Shown here piece after piece: positions 40,908-48,982 of a DNA stretch of 48,982 bases. Origin of the DNA: an uncultured Verrucomicrobia subdivision 3 bacterium (GTDB taxonomy: Bacteria; Verrucomicrobiota; Verrucomicrobiae; Limisphaerales; UBA11358); the NCBI GenBank assembly GCA_903921455.1, contig CAIXPZ010000307.1, positions 1 to 48,982 of the forward strand, given 5' to 3'. Position 1 is the first letter of the stretch; the number at the start of each line of letters is the position of its first letter. The translations under genes were made by a program, and so were the position numbers. Below the pieces are notes generated by a model that saw only the letters and a program-made list of their open reading frames with translations, was not told the origin of the DNA and did no database searches.

Positions 40908-42158
40908 GTGAACCGTTTGAATCGATGCGGCTTCGTCGCCATAATTTTTCTATCGCTGGCCGGACGGGCGGCTGAACCGGTGCCGCATGCGGTTTATGTC
41001 TGGCAGCGGATATGGACCGCCCCGGTCGGTGAAGCCGTGCGGCAACACGCCGCGAGCTTCCGGGAGACGGCGGTTCTGCTGGCGGAGGTTGTGTGGAAAG
41101 ACCGGGTCCCGCAGGTGACGCGCGTGCGCGTGGATTTTTCCGCGCTGGTCGGAACGCATTGCCCGGTCGGTCTAGTTTTGCGCGTCGGCCCGTTCCGGGG
41201 CGAATTGGCCACCAATCCGCCGGCGGTGCATTTCCTCGCTGATCTGGCCGCGTCGCTGGTGGCGGAAGCGCACGCCCATCACCTTGCGCCGGCCGAACTG
41301 CAAATCGATTTCGATTGCGCCGCATCAAAACTGGATGACTACCGGACGTGGCTTTCGGTGGTGCAAAAGCGCCTCGCGCCGCTGCCGGTCACCCTCACCG
41401 CGCTCCCCAGCTGGCTGGATTCACCGGCGTTTGCCAGCCTTGCGGCGGCGGCCACGAATTATGTTTTGCAAGTCCACTCGCTGGGCAAACCGGCGCGCGT
41501 TGATGCGCCGTTCAAACTTTGTGACCCGGCTTTGGCGCAGCGGGCCGTGGCGCGGGCGGGGGCGGTTGGCGTTCCGTTTCGCGTGGCGCTGCCGACCTAC
41601 ACTTACCTCGTCGCGTTCAATGCCGCCGGAAAATTCATCGGGCTGTCCGCCGAAGCGCCGCATTCCCGCTGGCCGGCCGGAGCGCAGTTGCGCGAGCTGA
41701 GCGCTGATCCGCTGGCGATGCATGCGCTGGTGCAAAGTTGGAACACGAACCGGCCGCCGGCGATGCGCGGGGTCATCTGGTACCGGCTGCCGGTGCCGGT
41801 GGATAACTTTAACTGGCGCTGGCCCACGCTCGGCGCAATGATATCCGGGCGTGAGCCGCAGGAAAAGTTTTCGGCGACCGCGCGCCGCGTCGAGCCGGGG
41901 CTGGTGGAAATCAGCCTTGAGAATACTGGCGAACTCGACATTTCCTCACGGCTCGCTGTGACCGTCCGCTGGTCGGACGCCCGCCTGGTGGCGGGCGACG
42001 GCTTGCGAGGCTTTGAACTGGCGGAACAAAATGTTTCCGCCGCGAAATTCCAAAATCAACCAGCGTCGTACCGCCTGCCCGCCGGCGAAAAAATCATTGT
42101 CGGCTGGCTGCGGTTCGACCAAGACCGTGAGGTGCAAATTGAAGTCAAAAAGTTTTAG
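40908..42158 (+). CDS. DUF3142-family secreted protein
   Basis: A 416-residue protein starting with GTG. It begins with a signal peptide (MNRLNRCGFVAIIFLSLAGRAA). The VYVWQRIWTAPV segment at residues 30-41 is the DUF3142 hallmark, with ELQIDFDCAASKLDDYRTWL at about 127-146, VTLTALPSW, and VPFRVALPTYTYL further on. Conserved Asp residues in IDFDCA and a barrel-like alternation suggest a glycoside-hydrolase-like fold, but the function is unknown. It overlaps the following lipoprotein gene by 20 bases, so the two probably work together at the envelope. Confidence 0.7.
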   Translation: MNRLNRCGFVAIIFLSLAGRAAEPVPHAVYVWQRIWTAPVGEAVRQHAASFRETAVLLAEVVWKDRVPQVTRVRVDFSALVGTHCPVGLVLRVGPFRGELATNPPAVHFLADLAASLVAEAHAHHLAPAELQIDFDCAASKLDDYRTWLSVVQKRLAPLPVTLTALPSWLDSPAFASLAAAATNYVLQVHSLGKPARVDAPFKLCDPALAQRAVARAGAVGVPFRVALPTYTYLVAFNAAGKFIGLSAEAPHSRWPAGAQLRELSADPLAMHALVQSWNTNRPPAMRGVIWYRLPVPVDNFNWRWPTLGAMISGREPQEKFSATARRVEPGLVEISLENTGELDISSRLAVTVRWSDARLVAGDGLRGFELAEQNVSAAKFQNQPASYRLPAGEKIIVGWLRFDQDREVQIEVKKF

Positions 42159-45100
42159 CGCGGCGGTTATTTCCGCCGCCGTCATTGCGGGGTTCGCCAT
42201 CGGCGCCAGCGCCTGCGGACCGGATTTTCCCAACAACCTGCTGGATGGCGGTGACAATGCCGTGCTGCAAGCGCCCCAGGCGGATTTCCAGCACGAGCTG
42301 GAATTGCTGAAGCCCGTGCCAACCGCCGCGCGCGTCGTGCCGCCGGAGAGCGGTCGCACCTTCCGCGATCAGGCGGCCGACGCGGAAATGGCGGATCTGG
42401 ACGCGGCGCTGAAACCTTCCGGCCTCTCGCCGGCAAGGGTCACGGCGATCCTGACCGAGCATTTGCACCAGCGGGCGAAATTCAAGGCGTATCAAGAAAA
42501 ATATTCGGCCTGGCAGGTCAGTTTGAATGAATGGAAACGCGAATATTGCTGGCACTCTCAACGCTGGATTGAATTGCCTTCGCCGGGCACGGATGAAATC
42601 AACCAGCTGCTTTACCAGAGCCTTGTCGCTTCGCTTCCTTCGTTCGTGCATCTGGTGGGAACCTGGGAGCAGGTTGGTCGATACACCGAAACAGGGTTGC
42701 CCGCAGTTGTTCCGTCATCATTGCCGGCAGGTTCGCATCATTTTTCAGAACCACTGCCCGGAATTCCGGATGTGGACATTGGCTGGAATAATTGGAATGC
42801 CTGGGCGGATTTCTTTGTTCCGCCGGAACGGCCGGGTTTCACCCTTTACGACCATCCCGATCAAAATGCCATCGCCGAATGGACGCGCACCAATCCGCCG
42901 CCGATCGCCGCCGATGTGCTGGTGACGTCCGGTTTGCCGTTGGAATTCGCCTATTACTTTCGCGGCGCCATCGCTCAAGCCGGCGGGGATAGTTATCAGG
43001 CGATAAAGTGTTGGGAACAGTTGTTGGCATTGCCGGAAAAGAAGCGCCATTACAAATCCACGTGGGCGGCATTCATGCTGGGAAAATATTTTGAGGACCA
43101 GGCCGACTCCCTTGCCGCAGAAAACGCTGCTGCGCAGGAATCGAATTCATATTCGTTCGGCGCCTACGGTCACGCGATGGACTATTACCGGCAGGTTCGT
43201 GAGTTGGACCGCAAAGGTTTTGCCGATTCCACCGGCCTGGCGGCTTCCAGTCTTGGCTTGGAAGCGCGCGTCTGTTTGAAACAGAAAGATTACGGGCGCG
43301 CCATCGAACTGTATCTCGAACAATACGCCGCCGGCGACGGCTCGGCGGTGAATTCACTGCGCTTTGCCGCCATCGCCGCGTTCGGCGAATCGGGCGCGTC
43401 GCCCGAGCAGTTTGCCGCGCTCGCCAAAAATCGTCGTGTCCGCCGCGTGCTCACGGCCTATTTGATTTCCAGCCGGCTGCCGGGAATGTTTGGCAATTAT
43501 GAGGAGGACAAAAGCGGGCGGCTGGTGGAGCAGCGAACGGCCCTGGTTTGGCTCGACGCGGTGGAGTCGGCGGGTATTTCGGAAGTGGAATATGCCAGCC
43601 AGTTTGCGCTGGCCGCCTATCAGGCCGGCCGCATGGATCTTGCGCAGCGCTGGGTTCGCCGCGCCGGCGACGAACCCGTGGCGCAATGGCTCCAGGCAAA
43701 ATTATTTCTGCGCGCCGGGAAGATTGACGAGGCCGCGAAGCTGCTCGCCCAGGTGAGCCGCCACTTTCCCCAGACGCCGCCGGTGATCAGCCGGGCCAAA
43801 ACTTTTGCCGCCAGCCTGACCACGAAGGTCTGCGATGACCATGATGATGAACACAGTTATCTCTCAATCGGGCAGCAGGCGCTCGGCGAACTCGGCGTGC
43901 TGCTCCTTGCCCGCCGCGAATACGCCGAGGCGCTCGACGCGCTGCTCCGCTCCAGCTGCTGGATGGACGCGGCGTATGTGGGCGAGCGGGTGATGACGAC
44001 AGACGAGCTGAAAGACTACGTTGACCGCCACTGGCCGGCCGTTTCCGCCCGTCGCCGGGAGGCGCCGTATGCCGACGGCTATCGCTACGGCGAAAACCGA
44101 TCCACCCTGCGCCAGGATATCCGCTATCTGCTCGCGCGGCGGCTGGCCCGGGACGGGCGCTACGCCGAGGCCGGGAAATATTATCCGGAGGAGTGGATAA
44201 ATAGCTTTGGCGCGCTCGTGGCCGCGCTGAAGACCGGGCGCGATGTTGCCATGCCACCCGCAAAACGAGCCGGGGCGCTGATGTGCGCGGCGTTCATCAC
44301 CCGCACCAACGGCATGGAACTGCTCGGCACCGAGCTGGCGCCGGACTGGTATATCGAGCGGGGAAATTTTCAAGAAGGTGTCACATGGGAGCAGCGGGCG
44401 GAGACGCGCACCAATTCCCTGATCAATGTGGCTTCGTCGGACGAAATCGAACGTGGCCGGGCGCATCACGCCGTGCCGGAGGAGCGCTGGCATTATCGCG
44501 ACCGCGCGCAGCAGCTGAAAATCGAGGCTGTCGGGCTGTTCTGGGACGCCGCCCAGCTGGCGCCGGACAATTCCGACGAGGCGGCCCGGTTGCTGATTCG
44601 CGGCGGGACGATTCTCGAACGCTACGATCTCGACGGGGCCGACAAGTTTTACAAGGCGCTCGTCCGTCGTTGCGGCCGGACCGCCTTTGGCCAGCAGGCG
44701 GACAAGCTCCGCTGGTTTCCGGAGCTGGACGAGAAGGGCAACCTTAAGCACGTCATCCCGAATCTGGGCGAGGCGGTGACGGCGGCGGAATTGGAAAAAA
44801 TGTTTGTCACGAACGGGGCGGGAATGGTGTTCTGCTATTACCCGGTGCCAGGCAGAATCTATTGCATCCACTACGGCGACACGCTGACCCGCATCGCGCG
44901 CGCGGCCAGCATCTTTGGCGATCCGGTGACGGTGCAGCAATTGATGGACGCCAATCCCGACGTGATACCCCGGAAGCTGCACGTCGGGCAGTTGCTTGCT
45001 ATTCCCGGTGTGATGAAAATACAACCCGGGGAAAATCCGGCGACCAATTCCACCGGGATGATTTCATCTCCGCCGGGACAGGATTCCACCACCAACCTCG

Positions 45101-45327
45101 CTGGGGCTGATGACTCTCAGCCCCGGCTAGTCCCGCCGGTTCAGATTCCGGCGAATGGCCGTTATGTCGTTCGTTCCGGTGACACGCTTACCGTGATTAT
45201 CCGGGAGCTCAACCTCATGGGGCACCATGTGACTTATAAGCAATTGTGGGAGGCCAACCCCGGCTTGGATTCAACGGGCCTGAAGGTTGGCCAGGTGCTG
45301 GCGTTTCCGTCTTCGGCCTCGCCGTAA
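42139..45327 (+). CDS. Large lipoprotein with TPR-like repeats and two C-terminal LysM domains
   Basis: A 1062-residue protein. TTG 42139 is chosen because it starts a lipoprotein signal (MKSKSFSAAVISAAVIAGFAIGASAC) and has GAGGTG five bases upstream; a frame starting at 42013 would lie inside DUF3142. The middle is helical with TPR-like units (YYRQVRELDRKGF, GLEARVCLKQKDYGRAIELYLEQ, ALLRSSCWMDAAYVGERV). LysM domains lie at about 905-960 (YCIHYGDTLTRIARAASIFG and VGQLLAIP) and 1008-1058 (YVVRSGDTLTVIIRELNLMG and VGQVLAFP). It is probably anchored to the outer membrane with LysM binding peptidoglycan. The overlap with DUF3142 suggests co-translation. Its function is unknown. Confidence 0.8.
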   Translation: MKSKSFSAAVISAAVIAGFAIGASACGPDFPNNLLDGGDNAVLQAPQADFQHELELLKPVPTAARVVPPESGRTFRDQAADAEMADLDAALKPSGLSPARVTAILTEHLHQRAKFKAYQEKYSAWQVSLNEWKREYCWHSQRWIELPSPGTDEINQLLYQSLVASLPSFVHLVGTWEQVGRYTETGLPAVVPSSLPAGSHHFSEPLPGIPDVDIGWNNWNAWADFFVPPERPGFTLYDHPDQNAIAEWTRTNPPPIAADVLVTSGLPLEFAYYFRGAIAQAGGDSYQAIKCWEQLLALPEKKRHYKSTWAAFMLGKYFEDQADSLAAENAAAQESNSYSFGAYGHAMDYYRQVRELDRKGFADSTGLAASSLGLEARVCLKQKDYGRAIELYLEQYAAGDGSAVNSLRFAAIAAFGESGASPEQFAALAKNRRVRRVLTAYLISSRLPGMFGNYEEDKSGRLVEQRTALVWLDAVESAGISEVEYASQFALAAYQAGRMDLAQRWVRRAGDEPVAQWLQAKLFLRAGKIDEAAKLLAQVSRHFPQTPPVISRAKTFAASLTTKVCDDHDDEHSYLSIGQQALGELGVLLLARREYAEALDALLRSSCWMDAAYVGERVMTTDELKDYVDRHWPAVSARRREAPYADGYRYGENRSTLRQDIRYLLARRLARDGRYAEAGKYYPEEWINSFGALVAALKTGRDVAMPPAKRAGALMCAAFITRTNGMELLGTELAPDWYIERGNFQEGVTWEQRAETRTNSLINVASSDEIERGRAHHAVPEERWHYRDRAQQLKIEAVGLFWDAAQLAPDNSDEAARLLIRGGTILERYDLDGADKFYKALVRRCGRTAFGQQADKLRWFPELDEKGNLKHVIPNLGEAVTAAELEKMFVTNGAGMVFCYYPVPGRIYCIHYGDTLTRIARAASIFGDPVTVQQLMDANPDVIPRKLHVGQLLAIPGVMKIQPGENPATNSTGMISSPPGQDSTTNLAGADDSQPRLVPPVQIPANGRYVVRSGDTLTVIIRELNLMGHHVTYKQLWEANPGLDSTGLKVGQVLAFPSSASP

Positions 45328-45335
45328 TCCGCTTG

Positions 45336-48300
45336 TCACGCTGGGGAATAGTTCAGCCACGGGCCCAGCCACTTTTCCGTTTCGGCGACGCTGAGGTTTT
45401 TTCGCTTCGCGTAATTTTCGATTTGGTCTTTGCCCAGTTTGCCGACCGCGAAGTATTTCGACTCGGGATGCGCGAAATAGAGTCCGCTCACCGAACTGCC
45501 CGGCCACATGGCAAAGCTCTCTGTGAGCTTGATGCCGGTGTGTTGTTCCGCGTCGAGCAAGTCCCAGAGAATCGCTTTTTCGGTGTGGTCGGGGCTGGCG
45601 GGATAGCCGGCCGCCGGCCGGAGGCCGCGATATTTTTCCTCGATCAAATCGGCGGTCGTCAGTTTTTCGAGTTTGCCAAAACCCCATTCATCGCGGACGC
45701 GCTTGTGGAGATATTCGGCGAACGCTTCCGCCAAACGATCGGCGATGGCTTCCGCGAGAATCGCGTTGTAATCGTCGTGCTTCGCTTTGAACGCTTCGAC
45801 GATTTCTTTCAAGCCATGTCCGCTCGTGACGGCGAAGGCGCCGATGTGGTCCGGCTGCGCGGTCGTTTTCGGCGCGATGAAATCCGCGAGACAATAGTTC
45901 GGCGTGCCGTCGCCTTTCTCGATTTGCTGGCGCAGGAAATGAAACGTCGTGCGCAGATGCTGGCGCGAGCCGTTGGTATAAACTTCCACGTCGTCGCCGA
46001 CGGCATTCGCGGGAAACAGGCCATAAACCGCCTGTAGTTTCAGCGACTTGTTCGCGACAAATTCCGCGAGCATCTGCTGCGCGTCGGCAAACAGCTTGGT
46101 GGCTTCCTCGCCGTGCTTTTCGTGTGTGAGAATCTTCGGATACACGCCGCGCAGTTCCCACGTGTGGAAGAACGGCGTCCAGTCAATGAGCGGCACGAGC
46201 TCTTCGATGGAAACGCTGAACGCTCCGGCATGTCCATGCGACGAGCCGCAGTCGCATTTGCCGGGATTGAAGGCGCCGGATGACAGCGTGCGCACGCCGG
46301 TGAACTCCGGTTTGGGCACGTCATCATATTTCAATTTCGGCGCGTTGGCGCGGGCGGCTTCGAGCGAAAGTAGTTTCACCGCCGAACCCGCGTGTTGCTC
46401 GCGCAATTTTTCATAATCAGCACGGAGTTGTTTCACGAAGGCAGCCTTGCCGTCTTTGCTCAAAAGGCTGCTGGTCACCGGCACGGCGCGGCTCGCATCG
46501 AGCACATGGACGACCGGTTCGCGGTAATGCTGCGCCACTTTCACCGCGGTGTGCGCGCGGCTCGTGGTCGCGCCGCCGATGAGCAGCGGCACTTTAAAGC
46601 CTTGGCGCTCCATCTCGCGTGCGACATGAACCATCTCGTCCAGCGACGGCGTGATCAAGCCGCTCAAGCCGATGATGTCGGCCTTCTCCTGCTTGGCGCG
46701 CTCCAGAATCTTTTCGCATGGCACCATCACGCCCATGTCGATGACCTCGTAGTTATTGCAGGCCAGCACGACGCCGACGATGTTCTTGCCGATGTCATGC
46801 ACATCGCCTTTGACCGTCGCCAGAATAATTTTGCCCTGCGCCTTCACGACTTCGCCGCGGGCGACCATTGCCGCCTTCTCGGCTTCCATGAACGGCGTGA
46901 GATACGCGACGGACTTCTTCATCACGCGCGCGGACTTCACGACCTGCGGTAAAAACATCTTCCCCGCGCCGAACAGATCGCCGACCACGCTCATGCCAGC
47001 CATCAACGGGCCTTCGATGACCGTGAGCGGCTTGCCGTATTTCTTCAACGCTTCCTCGGTGTCGGCGTCGATGTGGAGATCGATGCCCTTCACGAGCGAG
47101 TGCGCGAGGCGTTCCTCGACCGAGCCTTTGCGCCATTCTTCCTCGATCTTTTTGTCGGCGACCGTTGTGCCCGCGCTGGCGGCTTTCAGTTTTTCACCGA
47201 AATTGACCAGCCGTTCGGTGGCGTCGGCCCGGCGATTCAGCAACACGTCCTCGACGAGTTCTTTCAGCTCCGGTTCGATCTCTTCATACACTTCCAGCAT
47301 GCCGGCGTTCACGATGGCCATGTCCATGCCGGCTTGGATGGCGTGGAACAGGAACGCGCTGTGCATCGCTTCGCGCACGGGATTGTTGCCGCGGAAGCTG
47401 AACGACACGTTCGACAAACCGCCGCTGACTTTCGCGTGCGGCAGATTGTTTTTGATCCAGCGCGTGGCTTCGATGAAGTCCACGGCGTAGTTGTTGTGCT
47501 CCTCGATGCCCGTGCCGACGGTGAGGATGTTCGGATCAAAAATGATGTCCTCCGGCGGAAAGCCGACTTCCTCCACGAGAATCTTGTAGGCGCGTTCGCA
47601 GATGCGAATCTTCTCCGCATACGTCGCGGCCTGGCCGTTTTCATCGAACGCCATGACGACGACCGCCGCGCCGTATTTCAAAACCTTGTGCGCGTGTTTG
47701 CGGAAAAGTGCCTCGCCACCTTTCATCGAGATGGAGTTCACGATGCCTTTGCCCTGGAGGCATTTCAGGCCGGCTTCGATGACTTCCCACTTCGAGGAGT
47801 CCACCATGAACGGCACCTTGGCGACTTCCGGTTCGCTGCCGAGCAATTGCAGAAAGCGCGTCATCGCCGCGACGCCGTCGATCATCCCTTCGTCCATGCA
47901 GATGTCGATGATGTTCGCGCCGTTCTCGACCTGCTGCCGCGCGACCGCGACCGCTTCCTCGTATTTGTTTTCCTTGATGAGCTTGGCGAACTTGGGCGAG
48001 CCGGCGACGTTCGTGCGCTCGCCGATCATGATGAACTGGCCGATCTGCTGCGTGAACGGCTGCGAACCGCTCAGGCGCAGCGGAATCGCCGCGCCGGTGG
48101 AGAACTGGGTTTCCGTTTTGGTCCCGCGCGGCGGTTTGTTTTCCAGCGCCTTGGCGATGGCCGCAATGTGCTCGGGCGTGTTGCCGCAGCAACCGCCGGC
48201 GATGTTGATCAAGCCGCTGTTCGCAAACTCGCCCAGAAAATTGCCCATGTCCGCAGGCTTCAAATCAAAGCCCGTCGGCGAGAGCGGATTCGGCAGACCG

Positions 48301-48982
48301 GCGTTCGGATAGCACGAGATGGCGGTGTTCGATTTCTCCGCCAGCTCCGCGAGGAACGGCCGCATCAAATCCGGCCCGAGCGAGCAGTTGAGACCGATAG
48401 CGATCGGCTTCACATGCTTCATCGCGTTCCAATACGCCTCGATGGTCTGCGCGGAGATCATCGTCTCGCCGCCGCGTCCGACGGCGGCCGAAATCATGAT
48501 CGGCAGGATCTTTTTGTCCTGCTCAAAGACTTCCTGGATCGCCACCAGCGCCGCCTTGGCGTTGAGCGAATCGAAGATCGTTTCGACCAGGAGAATGTCC
48601 GACCCGCCCGCGATGAGTCCGCGGATCTGATGCGTGTAAGCGGTCTTGACCTGATCAAACGTGCAGACGCGAAAGCCCGCGTCATCCGCGTCCGGCGAAT
48701 TGGACAGCGAAACCGTCAGCGGCCCGACCGCGCCGGCGACGAAGCGCGGGCGACCGGTCTGGTTCGCGATGCGGTCGCACCATTCGCGGCATTGCTTGGC
48801 GGATTGCTCGTTGATCTCCCACGCGAGGTCGTTGAGGAATTGGTTTTTGATGACCGTTTGATAAAACGCCGGGTCTTTGCGCCCGCCGTGCTCGCGGGGA
48901 TCGTCCACGAAGAATTCGCTCTGGCCGATGCTCGTGGCGGAAAAGGTGTTCGTCTCGATGATGTCCGCGCCGGCCTCCAGGA
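45336..48982 (-). CDS. metH: Cobalamin-dependent methionine synthase (5' end outside window)
   Basis: The enzyme methylates homocysteine from methyltetrahydrofolate via methylcobalamin. The frame reads through the window edge ([16 protein letters not shown] before position 48908), so the start lies outside; about 1215 of the usual 1230 residues are present. Domains in order: homocysteine domain (GLNCSLGPD and zinc-ligand [10 protein letters not shown]), folate domain ([16 protein letters not shown]), cobalamin cap and B12-binding domain ([21 protein letters not shown], with the axial His in DxHxx[15 protein letters not shown]) and C-terminal SAM-activation domain ([25 protein letters not shown]). 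The stop is 8 bases from the converging LysM lipoprotein gene. The presence of metH implies cobalamin uptake or synthesis elsewhere. Confidence 0.96.
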   Translation of the reverse strand, partial: LEAGADIIETNTFSATSIGQSEFFVDDPREHGGRKDPAFYQTVIKNQFLNDLAWEINEQSAKQCREWCDRIANQTGRPRFVAGAVGPLTVSLSNSPDADDAGFRVCTFDQVKTAYTHQIRGLIAGGSDILLVETIFDSLNAKAALVAIQEVFEQDKKILPIMISAAVGRGGETMISAQTIEAYWNAMKHVKPIAIGLNCSLGPDLMRPFLAELAEKSNTAISCYPNAGLPNPLSPTGFDLKPADMGNFLGEFANSGLINIAGGCCGNTPEHIAAIAKALENKPPRGTKTETQFSTGAAIPLRLSGSQPFTQQIGQFIMIGERTNVAGSPKFAKLIKENKYEEAVAVARQQVENGANIIDICMDEGMIDGVAAMTRFLQLLGSEPEVAKVPFMVDSSKWEVIEAGLKCLQGKGIVNSISMKGGEALFRKHAHKVLKYGAAVVVMAFDENGQAATYAEKIRICERAYKILVEEVGFPPEDIIFDPNILTVGTGIEEHNNYAVDFIEATRWIKNNLPHAKVSGGLSNVSFSFRGNNPVREAMHSAFLFHAIQAGMDMAIVNAGMLEVYEEIEPELKELVEDVLLNRRADATERLVNFGEKLKAASAGTTVADKKIEEEWRKGSVEERLAHSLVKGIDLHIDADTEEALKKYGKPLTVIEGPLMAGMSVVGDLFGAGKMFLPQVVKSARVMKKSVAYLTPFMEAEKAAMVARGEVVKAQGKIILATVKGDVHDIGKNIVGVVLACNNYEVIDMGVMVPCEKILERAKQEKADIIGLSGLITPSLDEMVHVAREMERQGFKVPLLIGGATTSRAHTAVKVAQHYREPVVHVLDASRAVPVTSSLLSKDGKAAFVKQLRADYEKLREQHAGSAVKLLSLEAARANAPKLKYDDVPKPEFTGVRTLSSGAFNPGKCDCGSSHGHAGAFSVSIEELVPLIDWTPFFHTWELRGVYPKILTHEKHGEEATKLFADAQQMLAEFVANKSLKLQAVYGLFPANAVGDDVEVYTNGSRQHLRTTFHFLRQQIEKGDGTPNYCLADFIAPKTTAQPDHIGAFAVTSGHGLKEIVEAFKAKHDDYNAILAEAIADRLAEAFAEYLHKRVRDEWGFGKLEKLTTADLIEEKYRGLRPAAGYPASPDHTEKAILWDLLDAEQHTGIKLTESFAMWPGSSVSGLYFAHPESKYFAVGKLGKDQIENYAKRKNLSVAETEKWLGPWLNYSPA

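Noticed and set aside
42013..42138. Upstream start for the LysM lipoprotein
   Set aside because: It precedes the lipoprotein signal by 42 residues and lies within DUF3142; TTG 42139 has a ribosome site and opens the signal peptide.

Overview
The window looks like a chromosomal segment of a G+C-rich, Gram-negative bacterium of the Verrucomicrobiota, probably close to the Pedosphaera/Limisphaerales group. That placement is an inference from gene content, near absence of Shine-Dalgarno sites, signal peptides plus lipoboxes plus an outer-membrane barrel, and a solitary integrase family I associate with that group. No database search was possible. I see no rRNA, tRNA or CRISPR array.

Region 1 (1-8.4 kb) is the right end of a prophage or capsid-forming element. 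It reads portal (cut by the window edge), scaffold, major capsid protein, a short Cys-motif protein, a LamG protein with a tandem repeat, a small protein, a DnaT-like head protein, a holin-like membrane protein, a membrane/lipoprotein and a small DNA-binding protein. A bidirectional terminator follows, then a convergent tyrosine recombinase. No tail, tape-measure, lysis-enzyme or replication gene is visible here.

Region 2 (8.4-17.9 kb) holds a CHASE2 adenylate/guanylate cyclase, a FecR-headed secreted beta-rich protein and an outer-membrane barrel on the minus strand. Upstream of them are a B12-binding radical SAM gene with a small membrane protein, and a BamE-like lipoprotein divergent from a LysR regulator. 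Two nearly identical promoters control the last two minus-strand units. A phage CII-like regulator follows.

Region 3 (18-23.4 kb) is core metabolism: pgk-tpiA-secG, an M48 protease with a GYF_2 domain, and a Mn-type superoxide dismutase behind a palindrome.

Region 4 (23.4-33.7 kb) starts with an ADP-forming acyl-CoA synthetase fused to a GNAT acetyltransferase. It continues with a regulatory operon: PocR-AraC activator, a soluble histidine kinase with a FixL-like PAS domain, and a NarL-type response regulator. Then come bioF-bioA, and hpf with an amidohydrolase.

Region 5 (33.8-49 kb) carries rpoN, a dihydrouridine synthase, ftsH, a bifunctional nuclease-holA-STAS operon, a DUF3142 gene overlapping a large TPR/LysM lipoprotein gene, and metH, which runs off the right edge.

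The most interesting points are the tail-less capsid cassette with a catalytically unusual recombinase, the putative oxygen-sensing PocR/FixL-like/NarL operon, the CHASE2-FecR-barrel surface signalling unit, the duplicated near-leaderless promoters beside the LysR gene, and a GC-rich in-frame insertion in bioA.
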